38,662 nt of DNA from Methanospirillum stamsii (GCF_003173335.1 NZ_QGMZ01000045.1:1-38662), one strand, 5' to 3'; counted from the first letter of the stretch, positions 23,666 to 33,976 are shown. The notes: generated by a model from the sequence alone, not told the origin. Translations and numbers: made by a program.

Positions 23666-25618
23666 ATGAAAAAGAGATGGGTAATCCTTGTTTTGTTCTG
23701 TCTGGCATTCCTCTGTGGGATAGCATGTGCAGATGATCGGAATGATGCTACAGATTATACGATTGCAGTGAATGAAGAATTAAATGATACACCGGCATGG
23801 GATAATAACGACGAAGACTTTGATTTCGCTAACCGGGGATTTATGGCCACCGATGATCCCCTTATTATTCCCTCGGACTATCCGGGTGTTGATTCCTGGA
23901 ACATGTCGGCATATGACTTTTTGGAAAATGCCACATGTCCGAATACCATAAATCCGCTCCTCTATAGGCAGGCACAGCTCAATAACATCAACGGGCTGTA
24001 TAATGTCACTGATGGTATTTACCAGGTCAGGGGATATGATGTCACTTCTATGACCCTTGTAAAAGGGGACACCGGCTGGATTGTCGTGGATCCGATGGTC
24101 ACGGTTGAAACTGCACGGGCAGCGATGGATATTGTGAATCAGACCATTGGAGATTATCCGGTAAAAGCAGTCATTTACACGCATCCTCATGTAGATCACT
24201 ACCAGGGAGTGAAAGGAGTAACTACCCAGGAGGATGTTGATGCAGGCAGGGTTGAGATCATCGCTCCGGAGCATTTTATGGAACATGCTCTGAGTGAGAA
24301 TGTCTATGCCGGAAATGCCATGTTCCGGAGGGCGACGTACCAGTACGGAACTCAGCTTCCGAAGGATGCCAAAGGGAATGTTGACATTGGTCTTGGAAAA
24401 ACGCCTGCTATCGGTACGATATCATTGATTCCTCCGACGCTCGATATCACCCACACCGGTCAGCAGGTAACCGTTGACGGTGTTGATATGGAGTTCCATC
24501 TGACAACAAACACCGAAGCTCCGGTGGAACTTGATATCTGGTTCCCTCAAAAGAACGCACTTTTGGTTGCTGAAGACTGTACTGCAACGTACCATAACAT
24601 TCTGACTCTGCGGGGAGCACAGGTCAGAGATCCGCTTGCCTGGTCAAATGCGTTAAAAGAAGTTCTTGAGTTATATGGAGATAAGGCAGAGGTCATGCTC
24701 AGTTCTCACCACTGGCCACGATATGGTAATGATAAGGTCCGTGAAATTCTTGAAAACCAGCGGGATTTGTACAAATATGTCAATGATCAGACGCTGAATC
24801 TCATGAACAAGGGGTATACCATGGATGAGATAGCAAGCATGATTGAGGTCCCGGAATCCCTCAAAGAGTACTGGTATACCTATGGATTTTATGGCCAGAT
24901 CTATATGGGGGTAAAAGCCACGTACCAGAAATACCTGGGATTTTATGATGCGAATCCGATTAACCTGAAACGGGTTCCTCCGGAGGAATATGCACAGGTC
25001 CTGACCGAATACATGGGTGGTGCTGATGCAGCTCTTAAGCAGCTTCAAATCGACTACGATGCAGGAGAATATGAACTGGTAGCCTCTATTGCACATTATC
25101 TTGTATTTGCAGATCCGACCAACATGGCTGCCCGGGAGATAGAAGCTGCAGCCCTTGAACAACTCGGATACCAGTCAGTATCAGGAACTGCCCGGAATGC
25201 ATACCTGATGGCTGCCCGGGACCTTCGAAGCTCTGAACCTCAGAAGTTGTTAGCCAGCGGGATTTCTGATGATATTATGTCTGCAATGACGATGAGTCAG
25301 TTACTTGACTACATTTCAGTCAGGGTAAATGGAGAGAAAGCAAAAGGCCAGGATTTCCAGATAAACCTGATTCTATCAGATAACGGTGATCAGGCTTTAC
25401 TCAAGGTAAAGAATAATGTTCTCGTCTACTATGTGGATGTAACCTCATCAACTGCAGATGTAACGGTAAGGATGCCAAGAAAGACACTTGAACAGCTTGC
25501 CCTTGATCCATCCGTGACACCGGCAGATGTTACAACAACCGGCGATGCAGCGGTATTTGATAAGTTTGTGAACATGCTTGATGTGTTTGACACCTCATTT
25601 AACATTGTTCTTCCCTGA
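23666..25618 (+). CDS. Secreted alkylsulfatase (SdsA/BDS1-type, metallo-beta-lactamase fold)
   Basis: A 650-aa enzyme that should hydrolyse alkyl sulfate esters (such as dodecyl sulfate) to alcohol and sulfate outside the cell. A signal peptide of about 22 residues ends before ADDRND. The zinc site is THPHVDH (His173, His175, Asp177, His178). The second-metal region is VAEDCTATYHNILTLRGAQV, and SSHHWPRYGN follows, all as in SdsA1. A helical dimerisation region precedes a C-terminal SCP2-like lipid-binding domain (about 530-650, MTMSQLLDYISVRVNG). The full architecture is present. There is no clear ribosome site, so the mRNA may be leaderless. The gene is monocistronic. This family is common in bacteria and less usual in methanogens. 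Confidence 0.92.
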   Translation: MKKRWVILVLFCLAFLCGIACADDRNDATDYTIAVNEELNDTPAWDNNDEDFDFANRGFMATDDPLIIPSDYPGVDSWNMSAYDFLENATCPNTINPLLYRQAQLNNINGLYNVTDGIYQVRGYDVTSMTLVKGDTGWIVVDPMVTVETARAAMDIVNQTIGDYPVKAVIYTHPHVDHYQGVKGVTTQEDVDAGRVEIIAPEHFMEHALSENVYAGNAMFRRATYQYGTQLPKDAKGNVDIGLGKTPAIGTISLIPPTLDITHTGQQVTVDGVDMEFHLTTNTEAPVELDIWFPQKNALLVAEDCTATYHNILTLRGAQVRDPLAWSNALKEVLELYGDKAEVMLSSHHWPRYGNDKVREILENQRDLYKYVNDQTLNLMNKGYTMDEIASMIEVPESLKEYWYTYGFYGQIYMGVKATYQKYLGFYDANPINLKRVPPEEYAQVLTEYMGGADAALKQLQIDYDAGEYELVASIAHYLVFADPTNMAAREIEAAALEQLGYQSVSGTARNAYLMAARDLRSSEPQKLLASGISDDIMSAMTMSQLLDYISVRVNGEKAKGQDFQINLILSDNGDQALLKVKNNVLVYYVDVTSSTADVTVRMPRKTLEQLALDPSVTPADVTTTGDAAVFDKFVNMLDVFDTSFNIVLP

Positions 25619-25628
25619 TCTCCGGACA

Positions 25629-25642
25629 TTTTTTATTTTTTT
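25629..25642 (+). terminator. T-tract terminator after the alkylsulfatase gene
   Basis: A near-continuous run of T begins 11 bases after the stop codon on the coding strand. Confidence 0.5.
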
Positions 25643-25829
25643 GGGTTTGACACATTAAGAGGTTCTTAGGATAAACTAACCGTTTTAACCGTCCGGATGC
25701 TAACTTTAGAAAATTCGTAACATTATCTACACACGAGAGCCCAAATGATTTTCATTTCTCTTCCCTTTTTTCAAAATAATGTTAATTCCCTGCCAAATAT
25801 CTTTTCTTTCCAAAAAACAAATATCGTTT

Positions 25830-26885
25830 ATGCAACATTCTGACCGGGGTGCAATACTGATGGCACTTCTTGCTGCTGCTCTGTTTGGTGCAGTAGTTCC
25901 TGCTTCCAGAATTCTCCTTTTTGATATCGGGCCGGTCACTCTTGCCGGGTTACTATATGTCGGAGCCGGGATTGGAGGGCTCATCATCAGGAGATTAACA
26001 AATCCGGAAGGGAAAAATGAGTCTCCTATCCGGAGAACTGATGTTCCCTGGCTTATTGGAGTCATTGCCTTTGGAAGTGTAATCGGCCCTATCCTCTGTA
26101 TGGTCGGCCTTACTACCACTCCTGCGTCAACTGCGTCTCTGCTCCTCAATGCTGAGCTAGCTTTTACAACTCTAATCGCCGTTATCGGATTTCGTGAACC
26201 TCTCGGAAAAAGGGGAATTTGTGCTATTATTGCAGTCGTATTTGGTGGACTTTTACTTTCGTATGACTCTTCCGGAACCTTTGGTTTTTCCACAGGTTCA
26301 ATCCTCATCATCCTGGCCTGTTTCTGCTGGGGTCTTGACAATAATTTTACCCGGGTCATATCAGGGAAAGAACCTGCCCAGATTGTTATGATCAAAGGAT
26401 TTGTTGCAGGTATTTTTAGTGTCTGCCTGGGTCAGGCCATAGGCGAACCATTTCCTTCCTATGCCATTATTCCGGCGGCTCTGATTATTGGCTGCCTTGG
26501 TTATGGTTTTTCAATCTTTTTTGTTATCCGGGCCATGAGAGTTCTTGGTTCTGCCAGGACTGGGGCATTATTTGCGACTGCCCCATTTATTGGTCTTATT
26601 CTCTCTCTTCCACTTCCGGGTGAAAGTCCGGGCCTTTCGTTACTGCTGAGTCTGCCCCTGATGGCTGTCGGAGCATGGCTTATTGCAACCGAACAGCATA
26701 GCCACCGTCATATTCATGTTGCGATACAGCATGAACACCGGCACAGTCATGACGATGGTCATCATATCCATCATAGTCCGGGTATGGAAGATGTAGTGCA
26801 TGCTCATCCTCATGAACATGAAAAAATTGTTCATGACCATTCCCATACTCCTGACCTTCATCATTTTCATGAACATGATAAGTAG
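25830..26885 (+). CDS. DMT-family (EamA) permease with His-rich C-terminal tail
   Basis: An about 351-aa membrane protein with ten likely spans in two EamA repeats (residues about 8-135 and 150-285). The start at 25830 (MQHSDRG) places the first span normally; an in-frame ATG at 25779 would add 17 mostly polar residues. The last about 64 residues (from EQHSHRHIH) contain 23 His, in HxHxH runs mixed with Asp and Glu, like the metal-binding stretches of zinc, cobalt or nickel transporters. EamA proteins usually export amino acids or metabolites, so the tail suggests export or sensing of a transition metal. It could alternatively be a metal store. The gene stands alone. Confidence 0.88.
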   Translation: MQHSDRGAILMALLAAALFGAVVPASRILLFDIGPVTLAGLLYVGAGIGGLIIRRLTNPEGKNESPIRRTDVPWLIGVIAFGSVIGPILCMVGLTTTPASTASLLLNAELAFTTLIAVIGFREPLGKRGICAIIAVVFGGLLLSYDSSGTFGFSTGSILIILACFCWGLDNNFTRVISGKEPAQIVMIKGFVAGIFSVCLGQAIGEPFPSYAIIPAALIIGCLGYGFSIFFVIRAMRVLGSARTGALFATAPFIGLILSLPLPGESPGLSLLLSLPLMAVGAWLIATEQHSHRHIHVAIQHEHRHSHDDGHHIHHSPGMEDVVHAHPHEHEKIVHDHSHTPDLHHFHEHDK

Positions 26886-27266
26886 GGATAATAAATTATC
26901 AGATTTAGATATATTTATCCCCCAGAACTTTAAATGTCCATAACCGGAGTGTAAAAAAATTCGAATACCTTGTGTCTGACACGAGACAGAAAAAAATCAT
27001 ATGCATGGCAATTTTGCTGTGCATACTCTTATGTTATGAAATACCTATTAACAACTCATGGGTCAAATTAGGTTTTTTTATTTAACCCCTGAATAAAGGA
27101 GGTGGATTCACGGTTCAGTTTTATTCTTTGATATGTCGGGAAATTTTTGTTTTTTTGCTTTCAGGATTCATGAAGATCATTTGAATTGAATTTTGTAAAG
27201 TTGGTAAAGAGATAATGATAGGTAATTGTGGTGATAATAGAAGTTAAATTATCAAAGAGGTGAAGC
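26886..27266. other. AT-rich spacer before the protease gene
   Basis: The 381 bases hold no credible gene. Features seen: GTGTC-T-GACAC (26972-26982), overlapped by TGTCT/AGACA (26973-26988); and an AAAGGAGGTGG tract (27096-27106) that looks like a ribosome site but has no useful ORF after it. The protease gene has its own AGAGGTG site at the right edge. Confidence 0.45.
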
Positions 27267-28964
27267 ATGAAAACAGGTGTTATTCTGATACTTTTCAGCA
27301 TTTTTATGGTGTTACTGTGTATAAATACCGGGTTTGCAGATGATAATATCGGAAAAATTGAGCAGGCATTATCACAAGGTTCCCCTGTTCCTGAAGGAGA
27401 GCTTGAAGCGGTGGGAACCGTAGGTGGTTGCTCGGCAACATTGATTACAGCCAATCTGGTACTGAGTGCAGGACACTGTTTTTGCGACGATTTTGGGAAT
27501 AATTGTAATAATCGTGGGCAATTTACACTCCATGATGTTAGACCCGTTAATAATCCCTCAATCCGCCAGGATATTACCATAGCCGGTGATGTCAGGATTC
27601 ATCCCGAATACGGAAAGAGGGGATGGCTTCGAGAGGATTACTCTGTGCTTGAACTGGATAAGCCGGCATCTTCTGTTGCCCTTGTAAATCCGATTTCCCT
27701 GGAAAATCCCTGGAACATTCCATTTGTAGGCGAAAAACTTACCTTAGTTGGTTTTGGGTACACTGGTGTTGACTGTAAATCTCCATCACAAGGTAAAATG
27801 AAGATGGAAGTTGCTGTTGATGGGAGTGGATGGGGCGGAATCAGTTTTAAAAATGCACAATTACATTCTTGTCCGGGAGATTCCGGAGGGCCAATAATTA
27901 ACAAAGCTGGTCATGTGGTTGGAGTTGCATCCTGGAATCAAGATTCAAGTAGTACCTATCGTCCGACATCATACGCATATAACTGGATTCTTGAAATTCC
28001 TACTCCGAGTTGGTCAGATTGTTCATGGATACCAATTCAGACCGGAGGAATAAACAGCCATGGAAAATCCCAGTATTGTCCTGAAGGAAGTTATCTAACT
28101 GCATTGGACCTGGATGGGGATCGCTCCGCAAGTGATATGGACACTCCGGTGATTGGTCAGGCAAAGTGTTGTAAGATTGAAGGAGCAAAAAGTCAGAAAT
28201 GGGAGAAAAGTGAATGGGTACAGATTGAAACAAAGGGGATAAACAGTCATAGTATGCTTGGATCCTGGTGCCCGCAGGGAAGTTATATCACTGGAATCGA
28301 TCTTGATGCTGCTGCTGGATCCGACCCCATGGATTCACCGGTTATCGGACAGGTCCAATGCTCAAAACCAGCCGGTTATGATACATGGGGCTCAACATAC
28401 TGGATGGATGTTGGTCCTGATTTAAGTCACCAAAAGAAGGACTGGTGTCTTGATGGGGCGTTTATTACTCAGCTTGATCTTGACCGTGTGGCAGGAGATG
28501 ATCCCCATGATTCACCGGTTGTTGGAAAAGCAAAATGTAGCTGTACAAGAGAACAAGTCACTCCTACTCCAACTCCGGCGCCCACTCCTAAAGAGTTCCA
28601 TGCGGAGATTCTGCCATTGTCAACTCAGTATTTAACGAAACCGATCATCCATGAAGACTTAACCAGTGACATTGAACCAGTTGAAACGGATGAAGTGAGA
28701 GTAATTGAACCGGATTTGATAGAATTTAACGGCAATAATGATATAGAAGAAAATATGAACTTACCTGGTTCAGATTATTCGTCGTTTGATCTTTCTGCTG
28801 ATGATCCATTCCTTTGTATTCAGGCATGTAAACAGGATTCTCAATGTGCCGCATGTACATATGTTAAACCCGGAATTCAGGGTGATTCAGCCAGGTGCTG
28901 GCTTAAAAATTCAGTTTCTGAAAAAAAGGAAGATTCATGTTGTTCTTCATGGATTAAACCATAA
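27267..28964 (+). CDS. Secreted trypsin-like serine protease with repeats and PAN/apple-like domain
   Basis: A 565-aa secreted protein. The signal peptide covers about 24 residues (ending GFA-DD). An S1 (chymotrypsin-fold) domain follows, with His70 in LSAGHC, Asp124 in REDYSVLEL and Ser206 in CPGDSGGP; all three catalytic residues are present. Next are three repeats of about 48 residues (254-302, 317-366, 379-426). Each has the pattern GINSH...WCPxGSYITxLDLD...DPxDSPVIGQxKC. A TPTPTPAPTP linker follows, then an acidic stretch and a Cys-rich domain (about 485-562) of PAN/apple type (CIQACKQDSQCAACTYV). Substrate likely extracellular protein or glycan-attached protein. The architecture is eukaryote/bacteria-like, and transfer is plausible. 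An AGAGGTG site supports the start. Confidence 0.92.
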   Translation: MKTGVILILFSIFMVLLCINTGFADDNIGKIEQALSQGSPVPEGELEAVGTVGGCSATLITANLVLSAGHCFCDDFGNNCNNRGQFTLHDVRPVNNPSIRQDITIAGDVRIHPEYGKRGWLREDYSVLELDKPASSVALVNPISLENPWNIPFVGEKLTLVGFGYTGVDCKSPSQGKMKMEVAVDGSGWGGISFKNAQLHSCPGDSGGPIINKAGHVVGVASWNQDSSSTYRPTSYAYNWILEIPTPSWSDCSWIPIQTGGINSHGKSQYCPEGSYLTALDLDGDRSASDMDTPVIGQAKCCKIEGAKSQKWEKSEWVQIETKGINSHSMLGSWCPQGSYITGIDLDAAAGSDPMDSPVIGQVQCSKPAGYDTWGSTYWMDVGPDLSHQKKDWCLDGAFITQLDLDRVAGDDPHDSPVVGKAKCSCTREQVTPTPTPAPTPKEFHAEILPLSTQYLTKPIIHEDLTSDIEPVETDEVRVIEPDLIEFNGNNDIEENMNLPGSDYSSFDLSADDPFLCIQACKQDSQCAACTYVKPGIQGDSARCWLKNSVSEKKEDSCCSSWIKP

Positions 28965-29404
28965 CCGTTTTTCAGAAGAAATCTAGTCATAAATTTTTAG
29001 ATTAATTGCAAATTGTCTTTTTTATGATAAAAAATCTATAATCTTTTCCGGATTCAGTAAAATTTATCATAAGTATATAAAAGAATCATCAATTATTAGA
29101 GAAATAGGCTACAAAACATTCTTATCGAGTTACGGACCATACAAATGATTATTTCTCCCTTGGTTTAGGAGCAATAAGGATTTGGAGTGTGTTGGTGACA
29201 CCGATGGTGATGTTTTAGGGGTAACCTGGGTTACTATCGGTTTAAACGAGTTTTAGTTTAAAACTTGTAATTCTGAAAATTGTTTATCCAATTTTTTCAA
29301 GAGCAACTTGTTCAAAAAGATAAACTCGAAATTTCGGGAACAAGTATTAAAAATCATTTTGGAAACAACAGTATTAATTTATTCTTGCTAATTGGTTGCT
29401 TTAT
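28965..29404. other. AT-rich spacer between convergent genes
   Basis: The 440 bases between the protease gene and the end of the kinase gene contain no gene I can support. They hold several dyads: GTAAC-CTGG-GTTAC (29221-29234), TTTAAAC/GTTTAAA (29241-29247 and 29256-29262) and GTTTTA-GTT-TAAAAC (29250-29264). A dense group of dyads between convergent genes could be a terminator region or a small-RNA site. Confidence 0.45.
29221..29234. repeat. Palindrome GTAAC-CTGG-GTTAC
   Basis: A perfect 5-base dyad with 4-base centre; together with the outer bases it reads GTAACC/GGTTAC with a 2-base centre. The same GTAACnnnnGTTAC form sits at 15343-15356 before the DUF2178/Xre pair. Confidence 0.45.
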
Positions 29405-31516
29405 TTATTCAGAACAGATCCTGAAACAATCATTGGGAAATGTCAATTCAAATCTGACTCCTTTTCGGTATTCTCCGGTTTCAGATATGGATGAACCGGT
29501 AATGGTTAGTATTTCTTCAGCCAAAAAGAGACCCAGTCCGGTATTTTTCCCAAACCCTCGCTCAAAGATTCGGGTCTTGTTGTCAGGTTCTATCCCGGTT
29601 CCGTTATCTTCATACCATATGGTAAGGGTATTGGATGTTTTTTTAAAACTAAAATGTATGTGTGATACATGGTTTCCATGCCTGATTGAATTATCAATCA
29701 ATGTGTAGAAGACTTTTTCTAAAAGAGGATCCGCGTATACTTCAATATTTTGAAGAGACATGGTGATGGTTACCGAATCTGTTTGAATACTCCTGATAAC
29801 CCGGGAGATGACCTGGCGAACCGGTTGCCATAACGGTGCATTAACCCCGATATCCTGGTATAATTTTGTAAAAGCAATCTGTTCATGAATCATTCTGGCA
29901 GATTCTACGGCTTTTTCCAGATATTCAAGTGTAGATGGATCAGTCACCTGTTCTCTGGCAAACTCCAGGTAGGCGTACAGGGCTGTTATCTGGTTCAGGA
30001 TATCATGCCTTGTTATGGAATTTAAGAGGTTTAATTTACGGTTAGCCTGGTGAAATGATTCCTGTGTCCGAAGTAGTTCTTCAGTCCTTGCTTCTACTCT
30101 CACTTCAAGTTCATTATACAGGCACTGGAGTTCTTCTTCAGCAAGTTTTCTCCGGGTTATGTCATGCATAATCCCAAGTATTCCGGAAACGTTCCCATCG
30201 TTATCAATGAGGGGAGTCCGGATTGATTCAATCCACCTGGTCTTGTCATCCTGGATATATTCAAATACCGATTCCCGGGTGTCCCTCGATATAAGAACTG
30301 AATTGTCCAGTTCTGAAGACATTTTTGCCAGGGAAGCAGGGAATATATTCGAATCCTTTTTACCAAATAATGAACTCCATTCAACTCCTGCATCGATTGC
30401 AAACCTTTTGTTGAATGAAATGTACCGAAGGTCATTATCTTTTAGGAAAACACCCTGGGGAAGATTATCTACCAGTATCTGGTACTTTTCCATGGTCCGG
30501 ACATGAGCCTGCATGGCTAAATCTGATATAATCACCTGTGATGTGATATGTGCCAGGTTTCTTAAGAGTTGCTGCTCTTCTGAAATAAATTCATTCTCTC
30601 TGAATGAACAGGTATATCCGATTGTTTTTCCACTCGCATCAATGAGAGGAAATATTTCGGAATGGTGAAGATTGTATGTCCTTGCCTGTTCTTTGATGTG
30701 TAACCGTAATGAGTGAAAAAAATCTTCCGGATTTTCAATCTCCACCGGTTCCATGATATCAGGTATGCCTGATTTATATCCTGAAAATGTGGATAATGAG
30801 GAGATAAGAAGGGGGATTTCATTTTTTTTGGATGAACTGATGATAAGTTTTAGTTTTTGTTTTTTTGGATTTTGACATGCTGTCCATGATTCATCATGAA
30901 GGAGAGAAATCCGGGATATGTCAATGATATTTTGAAATAGCCATATACAGGAGAGTGAGAGCCCAAATAGAGGTACCGCAGTGTCTGTAATGTCCTGGAG
31001 TTTGGTAAGAAGTGGTTTTGGAGTAAAAAGACGTTCTCTCAGGTTGCATAACTGTAGGATTTGTGATTCTATCTGTTTACGGGCAGTAATATTCATGGCT
31101 ATTTCAAGCCTGATAAGTTTGCCGTTATACCATCTGATTACAGAATCCCAGCACTGATACCATAATCCGGTATCATTATCATGGTATTCCCTGACTGAAG
31201 TTTTTCCCGGAATTTCCTCCCCATTGTTTAGGATATCTGTTTCTTTTTTATGTGATTTTCCACATTTATTCAGGTAGAGGAGTTCATTGGTTGATTCATC
31301 ACATTCAATGATAATCCGGTCAAGTGGGTCTTGTCCAACACCGCCAGGTTCTTTTGTTTGTGTTCTGTATGGGGGTTCAGAGCTATGTATCATATCTATC
31401 AGTTTTTGGTAAATTTTATGGGTAATCTGATATCCGGGATTTTTTAAAAAATTCAGGAACATGGTAAAATATTGATTATAAGAATTTCCTTTTCGGTTAG
31501 CATTATCCATATCCAA
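29405..31516 (-). CDS. Soluble PAS/GAF sensor histidine kinase
   Basis: A 703-aa cytosolic kinase with no membrane segment. Order: an N-terminal segment, a PAS-like domain ending in LEIAMNITARKQ (about 85-165), a GAF-like domain (about 170-340), and a second PAS domain with PAC (about 345-470; LVDNLPQGVFLKDNDLRY to GIMHDITRRK). A coiled coil follows, then the phosphoacceptor box with His about 504 (RHDILNQ), an N-box (LIDNSIRHG), a G-box (DNGTGIEP) and GLGLFLAEEI. The RHDILNQ form is common in Methanospirillum and relatives. No response regulator is adjacent. The neighbour upstream on the same strand is a PAS chemotaxis-type transducer, so both may read the same cytosolic cue; this is inference. 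Confidence 0.92.
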   Translation of the reverse strand: MDMDNANRKGNSYNQYFTMFLNFLKNPGYQITHKIYQKLIDMIHSSEPPYRTQTKEPGGVGQDPLDRIIIECDESTNELLYLNKCGKSHKKETDILNNGEEIPGKTSVREYHDNDTGLWYQCWDSVIRWYNGKLIRLEIAMNITARKQIESQILQLCNLRERLFTPKPLLTKLQDITDTAVPLFGLSLSCIWLFQNIIDISRISLLHDESWTACQNPKKQKLKLIISSSKKNEIPLLISSLSTFSGYKSGIPDIMEPVEIENPEDFFHSLRLHIKEQARTYNLHHSEIFPLIDASGKTIGYTCSFRENEFISEEQQLLRNLAHITSQVIISDLAMQAHVRTMEKYQILVDNLPQGVFLKDNDLRYISFNKRFAIDAGVEWSSLFGKKDSNIFPASLAKMSSELDNSVLISRDTRESVFEYIQDDKTRWIESIRTPLIDNDGNVSGILGIMHDITRRKLAEEELQCLYNELEVRVEARTEELLRTQESFHQANRKLNLLNSITRHDILNQITALYAYLEFAREQVTDPSTLEYLEKAVESARMIHEQIAFTKLYQDIGVNAPLWQPVRQVISRVIRSIQTDSVTITMSLQNIEVYADPLLEKVFYTLIDNSIRHGNHVSHIHFSFKKTSNTLTIWYEDNGTGIEPDNKTRIFERGFGKNTGLGLFLAEEILTITGSSISETGEYRKGVRFELTFPNDCFRICSE

Positions 31517-31549
31517 AAGAGGGATGGTTTCCCGTATTTTTTATGTATA

Positions 31550-33976
31550 TTATGATTGGACTTTCAATTTTTCAATCATTTCATGAATCTCCCTGGTATA
31601 ATTTGAAGCTTCGGTAATATGGGTTGAAATATGTTCTACAAAAGAACAGGTATTGATACATGCTCCGGCTGATGTCTCTGCGTCTTTTGCAGTTTCGGTC
31701 ATCAGGTTTCCGATAGTCTGTGCCCGTTCATACAGGCTTTCAATGAGGGCTTCCTGATCTTTTGTGAGTGAACCGGTATCCCTGCTCATGTCAGCAATGA
31801 TTTTTATTTTTTTAATCATCTCTTCAAAGAGATTTGCCATTTCACAAATTGCTATACTTCTTGAATCTATCTCTTTCTGAACTTCAGAGACCTTCTCACG
31901 TACTTCAAGAAATGCTTCATTTAATGCGATCAGTGTGTATGAAATATCTGTGGTTGAACTTTTAGCCTGGACTGCAAGCTGCTTTACTTCTGTAGCTACA
32001 ACTGCAAACCCTTTCCCGTACAATCCTGCATGTGCTGCTTCAATTGCTGCATTAATGGCCAGAAGATTTGTCTGGTTTGCAATGTCCGTAACTACTTTAA
32101 TGATTTTTTCAATTCGCATCAGTTCATCATGGATACGGGCGATACCATTGTCAACAGAACCTGCTGCACTTGATATGGCTTCAATTCCTTCACGACTCTG
32201 GTTTGCCAGATTCATGCCATGAGATGAGATCTCCTGTGTCCGGGCAGATGTATTCATCCCTTCTTTTACTTTTTCATTGATGTCTGAAAGACCCTTAAGG
32301 ACGCTATCTGTGCTGGCTATCATCTCCCGTACTTCATTCTGAACACTTCTCGCCCGATCTGATACATTTACCGAATTCGTGGCAAGTTTTTCTGATTCTT
32401 TTGCCATCTCCCCGACATCATCCCCTATTTCAATGGTTAAATCTTCAAGACTTTCTACCGCTTCATGCATGGTATTGATGATTTCTGATACTTTTATTCC
32501 GATATTATCCAGGGAATCCCGTATGGTTACAAAATCTCCGGTAACTTGCAGTTTAGGATTCATCTTTGCAGTAAAGTCTCCAGATGCACAGAGATTACTG
32601 ACTCGTGCAATCTCTCCTACAACACCTGAACACCAGATACCGATGGCATCCATGAACTCTTTTATCGGTAAAAATCCTTCCGGATATGAAAGATCCTCTT
32701 TCATTCTGGCTGAAAAGTGACATGATGCATATTCTCCCGCTACCCGTTCAATTTCACGGAGGGGTATTGCAATGCTGGTAAGTATCTCATTAATTCCGGT
32801 GATTGACAGGAGATATATCCCTTGAAGGTCTTTTTTTTGAGATAATTGACATATGTCTCCGGATTTGACTGTGGTTATAGATTGTTCAAGGCTCTTATGC
32901 ATCTGGTCTAAACAAGAAGTAATTGCATTGAAATTTTGAATAATTGGATTGAGTGGGCCATTGGTAACCGGAAAAGATTGTGGTAAAATACCTTTTTTTA
33001 ATGATTCGGTTATCTCTGTGAGTGCTGAATTTTCTTCTTCCAGAGTTTTCAGCATCTCATTACAGGCTTTTATCCCCTGTATTTGATTACATTTTATGGT
33101 ATCAGCGTTTAAACGGTATGAAAAATCCCGGTTCATGACATGGGATGCAATATCTGAAAGAAGATCGGAGACTTGTGTTCCTCCTTCAATTTCAGTTATC
33201 TTTTGTCTCAGTGTTTCAGACACGGTGTTTATTGTCAGGTGAAGAACTCTTCTTTTAAGCAGTGTTATTTCAAATACCTGTATGGTGATTTCATATACTG
33301 AGGATCCTTCCACCAGGTAATGTTCGATTTTATTCCGGACAAATCCATTATTTTTTAATAGTTGTTCGGTTTTTTCTCTGAGTAATGCAATACGATCCCA
33401 GTTCCAGATGTTTCCTGACTGAAGGACAGATTCTGGAAAAATTCTATTTATTTCGATAGAACCAGAGAGTATTCTCCCATCAGTCTCCGCAAGAATTTCG
33501 CATGATGTTGAGAGGGAGGCCAAAATCGCATCGTATGTGGGAATGGTCATCTCATCTCCCAGTTGAAATGTGATAAGATATTGATTTGGAGGAGACTTTT
33601 CTGAATTACTGACCGGATACGTGATAACACGGTAAAATTCAGTTTTATTAGGAAATTTTATCTCTGCAACTCCTATTGTTTTTCTGTTGTTAATCAAAGC
33701 ATCCCATATGGATTCACCCTTGACAAGAGATACCGGAATAATCCGTAGGTTTTCTCCCTGCAGGTTATCAGGAGTATATCCGGACTCTTCATAAAATGCT
33801 GCATTTGCATCTAGTATGGTAAAATTACTGTTGCTCCGAATTATTGGGATCGCTTGTTCATTCAGGCATTCTCCATATGCTGTATCCGGATAATCCTGAT
33901 TGATTATCGTCTGAATTAGGTTCTCAATTGTCAGATTGGGAATTGGTTTAAAAATTGTATTTGTCATCTGATTCAT
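31550..33976 (-). CDS. Soluble PAS-containing chemotaxis-type transducer (MCP signalling domain)
   Basis: An 808-aa protein with no membrane span, so it should sense from the cytosol. One or two PAS-like domains lie at the N-terminus (about 30-250). A middle region with HAMP-like repeats follows (about 360-520). The C-terminal MCP signalling helix bundle has its hairpin tip around residue 640 ([20 protein letters not shown], then [13 protein letters not shown]). It would control a CheA kinase to steer motility or another output. Start is ATG 33976; a second Met four residues later is possible. The spacing to the kinase gene is 33 bases, so the two are probably one operon. No CheA/CheW genes are seen. 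Confidence 0.92.
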   Translation of the reverse strand: MNQMTNTIFKPIPNLTIENLIQTIINQDYPDTAYGECLNEQAIPIIRSNSNFTILDANAAFYEESGYTPDNLQGENLRIIPVSLVKGESIWDALINNRKTIGVAEIKFPNKTEFYRVITYPVSNSEKSPPNQYLITFQLGDEMTIPTYDAILASLSTSCEILAETDGRILSGSIEINRIFPESVLQSGNIWNWDRIALLREKTEQLLKNNGFVRNKIEHYLVEGSSVYEITIQVFEITLLKRRVLHLTINTVSETLRQKITEIEGGTQVSDLLSDIASHVMNRDFSYRLNADTIKCNQIQGIKACNEMLKTLEEENSALTEITESLKKGILPQSFPVTNGPLNPIIQNFNAITSCLDQMHKSLEQSITTVKSGDICQLSQKKDLQGIYLLSITGINEILTSIAIPLREIERVAGEYASCHFSARMKEDLSYPEGFLPIKEFMDAIGIWCSGVVGEIARVSNLCASGDFTAKMNPKLQVTGDFVTIRDSLDNIGIKVSEIINTMHEAVESLEDLTIEIGDDVGEMAKESEKLATNSVNVSDRARSVQNEVREMIASTDSVLKGLSDINEKVKEGMNTSARTQEISSHGMNLANQSREGIEAISSAAGSVDNGIARIHDELMRIEKIIKVVTDIANQTNLLAINAAIEAAHAGLYGKGFAVVATEVKQLAVQAKSSTTDISYTLIALNEAFLEVREKVSEVQKEIDSRSIAICEMANLFEEMIKKIKIIADMSRDTGSLTKDQEALIESLYERAQTIGNLMTETAKDAETSAGACINTCSFVEHISTHITEASNYTREIHEMIEKLKVQS

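Noticed and set aside
23780-24286. Minus-strand ORF inside the alkylsulfatase gene
   Set aside because: Antisense to the conserved metal-site region; no family signal.
25727-26395. Minus-strand ORF of 222 aa
   Set aside because: It is antisense to the EamA permease, whose membrane pattern is unmistakable.
27096-27106. Strong ribosome-site-like AAAGGAGGTGG
   Set aside because: No ORF of useful length starts within reach of it; the protease gene has its own site further right.
29280-29708. Plus-strand ORF of 142 aa over the kinase 3' end
   Set aside because: Most of it is antisense to the kinase G-box region and the product looks like no known protein.
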